From assembly GCF_900496995.4 (NCBI RefSeq), contig NC_044004.1, forward strand, positions 49,568,224 through 49,632,223: a stretch of 64,000 bases of DNA, written 5' to 3'. The DNA comes from Aquila chrysaetos chrysaetos (taxonomy: Eukaryota; Chordata; Aves; Accipitriformes; Accipitridae). The notes below the pieces were generated by a model. The model made no database searches, was not told where the DNA came from, and saw nothing but the letters and a program-made list of their open reading frames with translations. The position numbers and the translations under genes are program-made. Below, piece by piece: positions 12,437 through 24,511 of this stretch. The stretch's first letter is position 1. Every line of letters begins with the position of its first letter.

Positions 12437-15400
12437 CTACAACAAAGGACAATAGGGAGACTCAGATCAGAGAGACCGGATATTGTCCCTCGCACTGAGG
12501 CGACACTAAAATTAAGGTATAACAGCTATCAAGTTTTTAATCCAGAAGCGAAATTTAGTGAATCAAAAGTCTTTCCCAGGGCAATTCTATAAAACTTATC
12601 TACACCAAGATTTCAAATAGCTTTAGGTACCTAGATTTCAAGAACATACGTAAAAATAAGAATACCTCTTAAATTGCCCACAGTTGATACTGAACCCACC
12701 TATTAATCTCAGTTCAGTGCAATTTTGTAAGAGGATATATTTATGTCAAATTATTAAAACAAACAAATATTATTCCACTCCTAATTTCAGATTATTTTTT
12801 AAAGGTGATTACACACAGTTAGAAAATATAAGTACTAATTATGGTACTGGATTAACTGGATCAAACAGACCTTGTTTGAATCCTTTTAATTCATTACTTA
12901 AATCCAAGCTGCATTAAAATAATGAACAGTATGTTGATGATTTAACAGCCTAGCATAATGTACTGGTTTTTTGCCTTCATATTTTTCACACAATTGTCAA
13001 TAAGGGAAAAACAGTGTGCAGCCCCTAAACTCTCTATGTTCACTGAGCATAAACATACAGTATTTGCATTTTACCATTACTGGTCTGGTTACACTACCTC
13101 CCAAAATGCACTAAGAGAAGAAAGACCACAGTTTGATTAAGCTGCCCCTTATAATTTACTTATAGGTTAACGGAGCCAGTTCAATAAGGGGCGACAGATT
13201 GAAAGGACAGAGGAGCTGATAGGAACAGTAACCTACACATCCTAAGCGCTGCACGTATGCAAAGCCTTAAATATTTAGGAAAGCTTTTACATCTAGATTA
13301 CCTCATGAAGCAGCTTAACAAGAACCACAATAGTTTTGAGCAATTTTTCTTATACTGTCACCTACTAAACAAAGATGCTGTTATCAACAGTAAACCTTCA
13401 AGTAAGAGAATGAATTCTGCAAAAAAGCACAATTTTGAAAGCCAAATCTATTAAAACAGATTTACTTCGTAAGTCTCAGAGAAAACAGATTAAGGCGTTT
13501 CAAATACAGACCAATGAAGAATCCCATGGTTTTATGGAAATTTGTAACTTATCTCAAAAAAAATTTGGGAATTTACAAAAAAAAATACCAAAGATACCAC
13601 ACAATACAAATGTAGAAGACAGCCAGTCCCTGAGCAAAAATCAGTCACAAGAAAGCTCAATAGACAGAGCTGAAGTAACGCACTGGCACAAGAACAATAT
13701 CAAATCACAAATTTGGCACTGATTTAGCTGTATGCCTCTTCAGCAGGGTTCACATAGAGCTAATAGCAACCCAGATCAATTTGACATTGTATAATAGTGA
13801 TGAAAACACCTTCTCTATTTTTGCCAGAGATCCATCACTAGAGTGTACACGAACAAACAGACCCAAGTCACAGAAACAAGCCTTAGGGCAAATTCTCTCT
13901 TGGTCTGCAAGGACTCAGCCACTCACAGCTTCACTGAAGTCAATGTAAACCGACACAAAATGATCCACTGTACCTTTTCTTCTCAAAAGCTTGCATAGGT
14001 AGCAACAAACTCCTCTTTCCTGCTTCAGATTTTCTAACCTTATACCTTACATTATCAAGGTATTAGCAAGAATAGAAAACATATATAAAAACCTGTATGA
14101 AGTTTAAGTCAGTCATAGGAACGATGGAAAATATTTTAATGGCAGGGTAAAAAGGGGAAGAGCTACAAAGAAAGTGGATCAGGATAGAGGGTTTCAAATT
14201 TAAGTCAGCACTAATACCCAGTTGCTATTACACAGCTCTGTATGTTCATGCCTCTCCTCCTAAGTTCATGATCATAGAAGCAGAGAGGCATAAAAAAGCA
14301 GGTGCAAGGTGGTGGAAAGAGATTAACCACTCAAAGCAATTAAGTGTTGCATTAATTTAAAGAAATACTCAACGAGGAAAAAATCTTTTCTTCCCTACCA
14401 CTTATTTAAAAATGAAAAATGTATTAGGTAGTCTTCCATCATCACAAAGCAGTATTCAACAGTTATTATTTTCTAACTCAGGTTCCCACAGAGTTAAAAA
14501 AAAAAAAAAAAGGAAAGAAGGAAAGAAGGAAAGAAGGGACAGACAGACCAACCGACCATGCCCCTGGGCGATGTGCAAGAACGTCATTTTGAAACTTCCA
14601 ATAAATCTAGATGTTTTAAGAAAAATGGGATCAAATCCTAATGAAACAAAGTTGTAGGCGATGAATCATCAGAGTCCCGGCACTAACACAGAAGAGTGGA
14701 AAACGACTGATCTCAGACCTAAGCATTTCTAAGTTAGACAAGGGACACTCCTAGTGAAAGGAGTGGAAAACGCAAGGGGAAGAAAACATCCCAACCTAGA
14801 TGTAAAGATAGATAGATAGAACAGGAAAAACTGTTTTCAAGCCAATGAGCCCTGTACTGCTTTAGATGAGGTAACCGTCACCCAGAACCAGGAAAGGGGA
14901 AGAATCAGCATTTAGAAGGGAGGCATGAAAGGAAAGGCACAGCATAAAGGCTGGCATTCAGCTTTGTCTTCTGACAGATAAGCACGATGCAAGTGACAGA
15001 GGTCACCTGCTTGTAAGAGGACGGCGGTCTCGAGTTACCAGATACCAGGAGACTAGTCAGAATTCTCTTCTCCTGCTGCCTCTCAGAGGAGCGGCTTGAA
15101 GACGTTCCCAGCGCCCCCGCCATTACCGTGGGTGGGAGAGAAGAGAAGCTGGCAGCCAGGACAGGCTCTGGGCCGCTTGTTGGTATCAGCAGGTGCCTCC
15201 AAGCAGGAAGTACAGCGAGGGGAGGTGGGGAACAAGGCAGCCGTTCCGACTGTGAACTACAGATTATGCCGGGACTGGGATGCATAATAAAACCCAAGCA
15301 AAATTTTAACTCCTAAGGAGCCTCTCTGCACTATTCAAAGGATTAAAGAGATAAAAAAGAAAGGGACCCAAGAACAAACATTTAAGATGTCTCAATTACA

Positions 15401-17092
15401 CTTCATTATTGCATGTTTGTTATCCAAAACATCCCAAGAAGTGCAAGAGCTTTACTGCACGTTTTAATTGTGTCCATATTTGGCATAAAAGCAATATTTT
15501 ATTTCTTTGTCTCGTTCATTGTTTTAGGCAACCTAATCTAAATTGGAAATGTATTTCAAATTTAGAGGGTGGGGACAACTTTCTCCCCAGGTAAGAAGAC
15601 AAACATTCTGAAGTAATTCGTTTCTTGCAAAAAAGGCAGTTGCCACTGAGACGGGACATACATTACATTTGCATACACAAATTAACAGGTGAAATGCACG
15701 ATGCGCTGAAGGGCATTTCATAATTCATACTGCAAGATATTACTCCCTTTAACTCACACCTTATGTTCTCTGCTGCCCACGTTTGTGTCAGGCATCGTCC
15801 AAATTCTCATGAGAACAACGCCGATTTTGACACCAAAGCCCAACCACAGTATTTGGATGTCTGGGTCTCAACAACAGCCACACAAAAAGGTAAACGGAGC
15901 AACCAGTTGCTAACTGCAGATAAAGAAACTGCGAACGCTGCCTCATATAACTAGCCGCTGATCTTGCCAAAACGTGTGGGTTACAAGGAAGACGCAGCTC
16001 GCGCTATCACAGCAACTTAGCACTTCACCGCTTAACGCATCCGACAAAATCCCTCACACGGCACGACCTTCCTGCCAGCCAGCCAGCCAGGATGGGCAGG
16101 GAACCCCGAGCCGGTTCACCACGCAAGCCTGACGGGCAGCGGACAGAGGGCCCCCGCGCCAGGCAGGGACATTACGCGTTTTGTCAGGGGGGCTCGATTC
16201 CAGCTGGTTTTTGTCTGGGCTCCCAGCCGCTGCGCTCACCTCGCCGCAAGGAAGGGGACGCCAGGGGAACAGCCCTCAGCCTTACCGTCTTATTTTCCGT
16301 CCGGAGCGGGTGTTTTAGCCCGGGTGTCCGCGAAAGGCGGGCAGCGTGTCTACGCGCCCGCCGCGGGGACCCTGCCGCCGGGACCACCCGAGGGGCCCTG
16401 AGAGAGATCCTTACGTCGTAACTCCCTTCGACCGACGCCGCAGGCCACGGGGGAGCGCCGAGGGCTTTTCGGGGGGGAAGCTGCGCGGGGGTGATGCCGC
16501 CCTGCCGGCTCGGCCGGACCCGGGGTACCACCGCGACCCTCTCTCACCTCAGCCTCCCGCCGGATCCCGGGCACCCTGAGGCGCCTCGCACCCGCCGCTC
16601 CCTCGCGCCCCGCCCCAGCGGCCGGGCCGGGCCCCGCCCCGCCCGCAGGGGGCGCCCTCGCGCCCGCCGCTCCCCGGCGGGAGCTGCCCGACCCCCTCCC
16701 CTGCAGGAGGTGCGCGGCGGGGGAGGGGGGACGGACCACGCTCGTCCCGGCGGAGAGAACCGGGGTCCCCGAGGCAGCCCCCCGTTCTGCCGCACACGCC
16801 CACCGTGCGAGGGGAGCGGGGGCGGCTCTCGCCCCTTGACGGGGGGGCGGCCGGAGAGGTGAAAGAAGCGGCGGGGGGCGCCGGACCCCGGGGTCCCGCG
16901 GGGGGCGGGGGGAGAGAGCGCTCTCCCCTCCACCGTCTCGGGAAGGCGGAGAAGGACCCACGGCAGGCGGCGGCGACCCCCCGGCCGCGCCCCCCGGCAG
17001 CGCGGAGCCCCCACCCAGCCAGGGGGAGACCCGCGCGGAGCACACACACGCACACCCCCCCGGCCCCCTCCGTGCCGCGCCGCTCCCCTCAC
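12437..17092 (-). other. FHDC1 intron 1 (if exon 1 ends at 17093)
   Basis: About 4.65 kb. It contains the poly(A)/GGAAAGAA tract at 14.5 kb and the left part of the CpG island. A GATA microsatellite fragment (ATAGATAGATAG) lies near 14.81 kb. No other gene is seen. Confidence 0.6.
14496..14538. repeat. Poly(A) followed by GGAAAGAA microsatellite
   Basis: A run of 16 A is followed by repeats of GGAAAGAA/GAAAGAAG. It lies in FHDC1 intron 1. On the sense (minus) strand it is a pyrimidine tract. Confidence 0.85.
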
Positions 17093-17450
17093 CTCCGCGC
17101 CCGCGGGAGCACGCGGCGCCGCGCGCAGCAGGGCCCGGTGCCGCCGCCGCCGCCGCCTCCTCCTCCCATCGCGCCGCGGCCGCGCCGCCGGAGCGGGCGG
17201 GGGCGGGGCCGCGCGCGCAGGCGCGGCGCGGGCGGGGCCGCGGCAGGTGACAGCTGCGGCGGCGGCGGCGGCGGCCCCCGGGAGCGCCCCGGCCTCCGCC
17301 CGCCCCCCGTCTCCTTCCGTCGCCGGCCGGTGCTACCGAAACGCCTGTGCGGGAGGAGGGCGACCCGCTTTTCCCCAGCGCCCGGTGCTGCCGCTGCCGC
17401 CGCGGCGTGCGGAGGTGGGCATCGGCGTCCGCGGTGGGTCGTGTTCTAAG
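16080..17450. promoter_or_regulatory. FHDC1: CpG island, promoter of FHDC1
   Basis: GC content and CpG density rise sharply against the AT-rich surroundings; the core is about 16.33-17.45 kb. There is no evident TATA box. A cluster of GGGCGG/GGGGCGGGG boxes (Sp1 type) lies at about 17190-17240. The island sits upstream of the FHDC1 first coding exon and about 5 kb downstream of the likely ARFIP1 3' end, so FHDC1 is the natural owner. Long reading frames across it on both strands are artefacts of high GC. A divergent non-coding transcript to the right is possible but not shown. Confidence 0.85.
17093..17190 (-). other. FHDC1: Likely FHDC1 non-coding exon 1 (start approximate)
   Basis: The leader exon at 12436 begins with an acceptor, so a 5' exon must lie upstream. 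A strong minus-strand donor GCGGAG|GTGAGG falls at 17093/17092, just downstream of the GC-box cluster at 17.19-17.24 kb. The exon would contain (GGA)3(GGC)6 at about 17141-17166. Other good donors in the island are at 16548, 16286 and 16240, so alternative first exons are possible. The transcription start was not determined. Confidence 0.45.
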
Positions 17451-17486
17451 CAAGCTCCTGCGAAGCTCTCTGGTGGGCATAGAAAT

Positions 17487-17520
17487 ATGTATATATATAT
17501 ATATATCTATATCAATATCA
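17487..17520. repeat. TA-rich microsatellite
   Basis: A run of ATATGTATATATATATATAT followed by imperfect TATCTATATCAATATC, at the right edge of the CpG island. Confidence 0.85.
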
Positions 17521-17663
17521 TTTACCGCATGCTATCACCGGACTCACAGCAACTATTTCCGTAGAAACAGAGCGGCAGCGCTCTGGGCCACGCTCCCGGT
17601 TAGAAGGAACGGGCTCCCTTCCACGGCTGAAGCCTTTCACCCTCTGCCCTGGCTCCCGGGCAG

Positions 17664-17710
17664 GCATCCCCTTTTGCATCCCCTTTTCCATCCCCTTTTC
17701 CATCCCCTTC
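17664..17710. repeat. Short minisatellite of a 12-base unit (CATCCCCTTTTC)
   Basis: Four adjoining copies of CATCCCCTTTTC with one G/C change (TTTTGCATCC) and a shortened last copy. It lies on the right shoulder of the CpG island. Confidence 0.85.
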
Positions 17711-18360
17711 CCGCACCGCCGCCTCACCCCGGCGCTTCCCCGCCAGTCTCCGAAGCGGACGGGGCGAGAGAGCATCAGGCAGACTTAAGGTACCATCGCA
17801 GCCCTGGGTTATTGTCGCCCTAGGCAGCTCACATGACTTGCGGACACCTGAAAGCCAAAGTACCATCCACAGATGATTCAGCAAACAAATACATCGTCTG
17901 AAAATATTTTGCCAAGAGATTGGATCACATTTCAAAAATAAAACCATTTTCCCAAAAAGAGTAAAGGTGAAGAGCTTTGCTCGAGTAAATATAGAGTCAC
18001 GGCTGTAAGGAACAAACACAGCGTCCACACCCCAGCACTACTTTTTACGGGAGGCCAATTCTGAGGCAGGATCAGAAACGCTTCCTTTCCTGAGAAAGGA
18101 GGGAGGGAGAAAGAAAAAACCTCACCTCCAGCCTTGCACAATCAGCCACCAGAGCTTCTGAGCTGAGCGCGAGAGACAAAATAACACCTAGTCCCAGCCA
18201 GGGGTGGGAAGGCAGGAGCGGGAGGACGAAAGGGTGTCTCATCTTGGTGCGGAGTGCTTAACCTGCACTGCTGCCTCTGCCCGGGGTTTGGGAGGCAGGA
18301 ACCGGAGGAAGAGGGGGAGGCCAGGCAACCTCCTCCGGACCCAGACCTAGAGCTCATGCC

Positions 18361-18420
18361 CGTGGTTGCTGAGGTTACACCATCCTGGCTCGTGGTTGCT
18401 GAGGTTACACCATCCTGGCT
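18361..18420. repeat. Perfect 30-bp tandem duplication
   Basis: Two identical back-to-back copies of a 30-base unit that starts CGTGGTTGCTGAGG and ends CCATCCTGGCT. No mismatch is seen between the copies, so the duplication is recent or under gene conversion. It lies between the FHDC1 island and ARFIP1. Confidence 0.95.
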
Positions 18421-18486
18421 TACAGTTCTGCGGCCAGAGATCTGACCTACTGGTCTGGCAAGACAGCCTGTTCGAGTCACCGATTT

Positions 18487-18508
18487 AAAAAAAAAAAAAA
18501 AAAAAAAA
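18487..18508. repeat. Poly(A) run of 22
   Basis: Twenty-two A in the plus strand after CACCGATTT. Upstream at 18470-18482 is GTTCGAGTCACC, which resembles a tRNA B box, so the run may be the tail of a retroposed tRNA-like piece. This is weak. Confidence 0.8.
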
Positions 18509-21500
18509 TTAGGAAGTATTAGAACAAAAGGAAAATTTAAGGAATGCGATGTCAGAACCTGGTCATTTAAGCTCAAAATTCACCGAGTGAAAAACAGTTC
18601 AGCTGCGGAAAATGGCAATTCATATCACGCCACACATCTCCACTTGGCAGAGTTAGCGGCAGCTGGGGAGGACACGCTCAGCTTTGAGCCAGCACGGACA
18701 TTCCTCGAGAGTGTCGGGTCACCCCTGAGGTCGTCAGCGAGGAAGCGCATTGCTGCTTGGACTGTAGCTGCTTGTGTTGGAACCAAAGAGACTCGTTTTC
18801 GTTGCTGCCAGTCACGAGCACAAATGTTCACTCGAAGTAAGATGGAAAGAGCAAGCCAAACAAGAGACTTGCATAATGGCATTGTCTTAAAAAAAACCAA
18901 CCCAAAAACCAAACGGGGCAGCAGAGGAGCTGGGAGCCAGTCTGGATGTGAAGTTAAACTCTTAACTTTTCCTCACCCTGTGGATTTTTTCCCCAGAGCT
19001 TTTCCAAAATACAATGTTAGCAAATTAAGTTTTTAGCTGATATTTCCCCCTAAAAATGTGGACACTCGGCAGGCAAAGATTTTGCCCACATGGCTAAAAT
19101 TAATCTGAGTTACAAACAACTGAAAACAGGTCTTTACAGTAGGAAGTGTTAAGCAACTTTAATAATAGGTAGATCAAGCAGCCCCACCTATAACAAGCAA
19201 CAAATGCACCTCCCTAGAACAGATAGCATTTAGATGTGTTGGTATAATACAAGAACAAATCCTACTGTTAATATTTTAAGATTTCTAGTTAATAAAATGC
19301 TCCAAACGGTTTTCAAGATGACTACTTCTTTTAAGGCATTACCTTTTTTTTCTTACGAGGAAAAAAAAAATGTCTTTTGTAAACTCTGCTTTTCTTTAGA
19401 GCACAAAGAGCTTCTAATGCTTTAGGCTGAACACAAATTTAATGGCCAAACAGATCTAATGGGAACAAAGCAATTTATACCACCTGAACAAGAGGTGTCA
19501 TCTTCATTACAAGCACTCATTTCTACAGTGTTCGGACAAAGGCAGGAGACAAAGTTGATTGTGACACGCCAGTCACATAAAAACCAGGTTCTATTTGGTT
19601 TCAAAATTAAGCACTGTGGTAGTTAACCTCTCGAAAAAAACCCCTGCAATTCATTACCACTATCACATAAAACTAGCATTATGCATACACATATGTAAGA
19701 AAGGCAAATCAAGACCGAACAGGCAACACTAGTTTTTAGCATTATTTAACTCTTAAGTGCTTGAATTTACAGCCTTCAGTATTCTTTAAAAGGCAGCAAG
19801 GTGTATAATTATTTTTTTTAATTAGCACAGTAGGACATACCATTTGTTCAGTACCATTTACTAGGAACACATTGCTGATAGCTGAACTGTTCCTGACTGA
19901 ACCAATGCATTTATGCTGGCATAAACAGTAATAACAGGGCAAACCTGAACTAAAAATCTGTTTCAGGTTTACTCTGTTCTATATCTGATCTCTGCACTTA
20001 ATTAAGAAACGTTATCATACAGCCACACTGGTACCCATCTAAGTTCTACCAACCAATGATGCAAGGGAACTCTGGAAAGATACTCTTGAACTCTTTTTCT
20101 GCCTCTCCTGGCATATCAAATATTTCCATTCTTCCAATAGCTACTATCTTTAAAGTGGGTTCTCATAAAGAGATGAGACTGAGTTTATTTTCTCAGAAAA
20201 CAAAGTTTTTTCCACAGACAGCAATTACAAAAAGTTGAACACATTTTGCTGAGTGCAAGTACTTAACAGAAATACGCAACCAATAGCAGACACCACAGAA
20301 TTGTTGCTGCTCCTGCCCCCTTCGTAAAAAAAATTTTTTTAGAAAGGCAGCTAAGTGTAAAAAGTAATGCTTTTGTGCCAGCACTCTCAGCCGTAGGAAA
20401 CAAAAGATCTGCAAACTATAGATTGAGCTTTTATATCCAAGGCCATTACTCTGCAAGGTTCATACACTGCTTCTCTGCATTTCAGTATAGGGACTCTGAT
20501 GAAACAGCAACACATCACTTTTCCCTTCCACTGCTGCTCCATCAATTTATGCCCCCCCTCCCCAAGGAAGGCACAAGCCATCCTACTTGCTACTCTTATG
20601 CTACAGGGTAAGGTACTTCCTTAATTCACTTCAAACTATTGCCATGATGACAAAAATGTGTAAAAAACACCCCATCTACCTGGCCACTTGGTTTCTATAT
20701 AAGACTGACAGAAATGCAGAGGAAGGACCTTGGTGAAAATAGGTGCAGTGAGGTGAACAAGACTGCTGTCACAGACACAGAACCGTGCTTTCTATGCAGC
20801 ACTAGCTTTAACACCAAAACAACCTGAAAAAACCACAAAGATGTCAAAGAGCTACTAACAAGGCCAAGTAACAAGGAGAACAGAGAAAAATATAAACCAA
20901 GCAACAGTCAACTCCTCTGTGGATCTTCTCATCAAAAAAAATAAACTTCCAATTTGACACAACTTAGCTGCCAGTAGTCGGATAAGTTTGGGGTGGGGAC
21001 AACAACAAAATATGAAAAGATTAATGACAACTTAAAAATCTGTGACTAGTACAACCCCCACATCAAGCATACAGCATGGAAAAGATAACCAGACTAAAAA
21101 AGAACCCCTAAAGATAATTGCAGATGAGGAATGCTAAATAATTATAACATCTTATTATTCTTATAACACCACAACAAGGAACAAGAGCAGATAAGCAGAG
21201 AATAGAAACTGAACATGCCCCCCGTTCAGTTCAAAACAGAGTTGAGGGGAACATTTAGCTTTCCTTTTATATTACTTTGATCATTTTTTGAAGCAGAGAC
21301 AGAACAGAGATAAGGTTGCTGGGAAAACCAGTTGACAGAAGACTGAAATCAAGCTGTTACTTTAATGATACTAGTGTGTTACTATACTCTACTTGCATAG
21401 ATCTCTCTTCAAATATAACTATAGATACATTTTATAACCAGAAAGGTTCTTTGTAAAGGCTTGACAAAGGATTAAATATGCCAAAGAGCCTTGTTAGAGA

Positions 21501-22894
21501 AAAAAAGGCGTTTGTAGAATTCATACAAACAAAATAACAGGAGCTACAAGTTTCATACAAGCCAGGAGTGCAGATAACTTACAGTATGGTCACTAAGAAA
21601 CGAAACAGCTCCCTGGATCTCTGTTTGGTAGAGCAGCTACAATAGCGTATCTGAAACACTATTAACTGCTTTAAATTCTTCCTGAGAAACCTCGCACAAC
21701 ACTAGAAGCACTAATATGGTAACTTGCAACAGAGATGAAATCTTTCACAGACAAGACTCTACTAGGTAGGTATGGCGCCCTCTTCAAACAAACAAAAAAT
21801 CCATCCTGACAACTGTCTACCTAGATAAATGCCAGCATTACAACCTTAAGATATTTATACAGCTTTTTTGTTAGTATCAGAAAGCCTAACAACCATAATT
21901 ACTTCCCATTAGAAACTTCAGAAGTGTCTTCCTCATAAAATCACCAGAAGCAAAAGTTTCTAAATTTGGTTAGATGTAAAGAACTAACTTTGAATATACG
22001 ACATGAGCTTGAATTATTTCATAAGCACATATATTTGAATGGGGGCAAAGGAAGAAAGTTGAAGTACTACAAAAAGCAATCAATTTAATATCCTATCGAT
22101 CAGCTGAACACAGAACCCTCCTCACTGAGGCTATCAATTAGAACAATTGCTTGGGTGAGCAAAATGGAAGTAATTCTTCCTTCCCCTGGTATTAAACAAT
22201 ACACAGACATATTTTAGCAAGTAGTTTCTTTTGTCCAACCTTTTCTTCCAGGTGAAGAGCCTCTAGCAGTTTTAAGCCATTGCAAAAGTTTGAGGGTTAC
22301 ACAATGCCACATGGGTCATTCCTGCATGAGGCGATTTGATTCAAGTTCACTTTTACTGTTTCTGACAGATCAGTTCCTTCTGGGCAGGGACTATCCTCAG
22401 CAGGAAACGCGTGAATCTGAGATAGAAACCAATAGCACATTTTCCATATGTATCCTTTTCCTATAGTGTTCTGAAAGCTGATATTTCAATTGTAGTCAGT
22501 AGGTTTGCATTCTTCATCCTTGCTATAATGCTATCTGCATTTCCTAGCTCAACTGTACAGTTATACAGCTAACTTCTTTCTTGTACCATCATACCATATG
22601 CATGCCAAGATTCAGAGACAGTGGAAGTCAATGGCTTCGTAAGAGTTGTAAATGTAATGAAATTTCCTTTAAAAGTTTAAGTCAAGGATTACATATACTG
22701 AAAGATTTGTTTCACTATGAGTTTAAATTCAAGTTGAACTTGCACACTATTAAATCACCCCGAAATAAAACACCATCGCTGTTACCACCTAGTACTGCTT
22801 TACCAGAAATTCTTGGGCAGGGATGGCAACTCAGAAAAACAGGACTAAGCTTTCACTGCAGAAGCTGAGTTCTACTCTTAACCATCACAAGTCA

Positions 22895-23727
22895 AGGAAG
22901 TTTGACTGCAAACACCTTTAATATGAATACAAAATTCACATAGGATATACATTCGAGGGAACGTAAATGAACTATTACAAGAGATTCTGACAGAACAAAA
23001 ACATAAAGAAGGCTCTGTCAGGCCAAGAATTTAATGAGGAATGATTAAAAAGTTTGATTTACAGTTACATTACAGTTGTGTTAAACACTGAAAACTTTAA
23101 GAATGTGAGCTGAAAGGCATTTGAACATACAGTACATAAATCATACAATCCACACCGCTGTAAATAGCAGATTTGAAGTATTTCATTTTACTTAATAGAA
23201 CGCAAAGCAACGTAACGTGCAAATGAGGACTCCAATATATTGAATTTAAAATGTCTATAATAAAATTGACACAGAATTTTACATTTAAGGACTACATGAT
23301 TGATGGAGAAATTAAAAAAGTATCCTCCATGTTACTCCCATTACTGAAGTACGCTTTTCAATTAAATAGAAAAACCATACTGGCCCAATTTCCTCTCTCA
23401 AAATCATACCATGAAGTTTAACTAAAGCTTTAACTTGTTCTAAGTGTACAATGAAACAGCGTTTACACAGTCTCTTTCCCCTTGTTGGGAACTGACAAAC
23501 CATTATGTGAAAGGGTTCTTGGACTATGTACACTGCTGGAAAATATTATCTAATAAAAAGGCACATACCTGTGATTTAAGGCTAGTACGGTATTTGTTTC
23601 ATAGAGAAAGTAAAATTTTAAATGAAATTAGTACATTGCATGGTTGGCCTCACTCAGCAAACCACTTGGTGCAAAGCAAAAATATGTGCTTAGAAGCCTC
23701 AGACTGACAGTGATTCTTGCTTTAGTG

Positions 23728-23759
<32 letters not shown>

Positions 23760-24355
23760 GAACCTATGATGGAAAGGTACATCTTTTAAAAAGGCATTTG
23801 CTGCAATTCCACTAGTCAATGAGCCATCTGCTACTGTTGCCTTATATGCAGATATCGCATATAGGCCTTATATTATTAATCTGCAAAATACTCTTTTAAC
23901 TCTCTCCTTTTTAAAAGTCATATGAAAATTACTAAAGATGTTTTCTATATTCATCTATAAAATACCAGATGTTGGTACAAATCATGTAAACCTCCATATG
24001 GAAATATTTTGACTAGCCACCAAAATGACCAGATATCACAAACATAATTTGTCAGTGCAAATCTATAATAGTTTTGTTTCCCCTCCCTCCCTCCCCCATC
24101 CCACTTACAGAAATAACCACCAACCTTTACATAAAAAAAAAGGAGTGCTTTATATTTGAAATGACAGAAATTATGTTTGGTTACCTTAAAGTCACCCACT
24201 TTCCCACCAAATTCAGTTTTACAGTATTAGAAAAGGGGAAAAAAATTTAAAGCTGTCTGTGCAAGAATCACTACAACAGTCCTTCAACCCCAACCCTTAA
24301 TTATTATCAGATTTAAAGATTTTAGGTTAACATTGGGTCCTCTTCTCTAACCCGA
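22895..24355 (-). other. ARFIP1: ARFIP1 3' untranslated region (end uncertain)
   Basis: The sequence follows the ARFIP1 stop codon on the sense strand. I see no AATAAA on the minus strand between 20.2 and 24.35 kb. ATTAAA variants occur at 23035-23030 and 22922-22917; the second is followed by a GT-rich stretch (ACTTGTGATGG), so a cleavage point near 22.9 kb is my guess. The region contains a run of 26 T (plus strand) at 23734-23759, which is a poly(A) run in the transcript and may cause internal oligo-dT priming in cDNA data. The 3' end could also lie further left. Confidence 0.4.
23734..23759. repeat. Poly(T) run of 26
   Basis: Simple run inside the proposed ARFIP1 3' untranslated region; it is poly(A) in the transcript. 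Confidence 0.9.
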
Positions 24356-24511
24356 TTACTGTTCTTCAAGCCAGGATGGGGCATCTGCTCCAGGAGTTTT
24401 CAATTTGATGTGGAACTGTTTAAGTGTCTGTTCAAGCTGCTTTTGATTCCCAGCAAAGTACGCAGCAATGGCATTGTGGAACAGAACAAGCTGATTGTGC
24501 AACACCTTAAC
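24356..24511 (-). CDS. ARFIP1: ARFIP1 last coding exon
   Basis: The acceptor TATCCTTGCCTGCAG ends at 24512. The exon encodes residues 322-372, beginning [20 protein letters not shown] and ending APSWLEEQ, with TAA at 24358-24356. It forms the C-terminal BAR helix and the short conserved tail shared with arfaptin-2. The intron before it (24512-32907) is the second longest seen in this gene. Confidence 0.97.
   Translation of the reverse strand, partial: VKVLHNQLVLFHNAIAAYFAGNQKQLEQTLKQFHIKLKTPGADAPSWLEEQ

Larger units (their letters stand above)
17451..22894. other. Intergenic region between FHDC1 promoter and ARFIP1 3' end
   Basis: It holds the repeats listed at 17.49, 17.66, 18.36 and 18.49 kb and a moderately GC-rich shoulder to about 18.85 kb. 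From 19 to 22.9 kb it is AT-rich with no coding-like frame and no recognisable element. The ARFIP1 3' UTR may extend into its right part. Confidence 0.6.

Noticed and set aside
13900..13960. CACTGAAGTCAATGTAAA, similar to a widespread amniote repeat word
   Set aside because: Too short to call an element.
16350..17480. 376-codon minus-strand frame and several 100-200-codon frames on both strands
   Set aside because: They lie in the CpG island, where few stops occur by composition. The peptides are only G/A/P/R low-complexity and overlap in several frames at once.
18142..18576. 144-codon minus-strand frame with a poly-Phe run and a repeated SQDGVTSATT
   Set aside because: Poly-Phe comes from the A-run and the repeat from the 30-bp duplication. 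There is no start context or homology.
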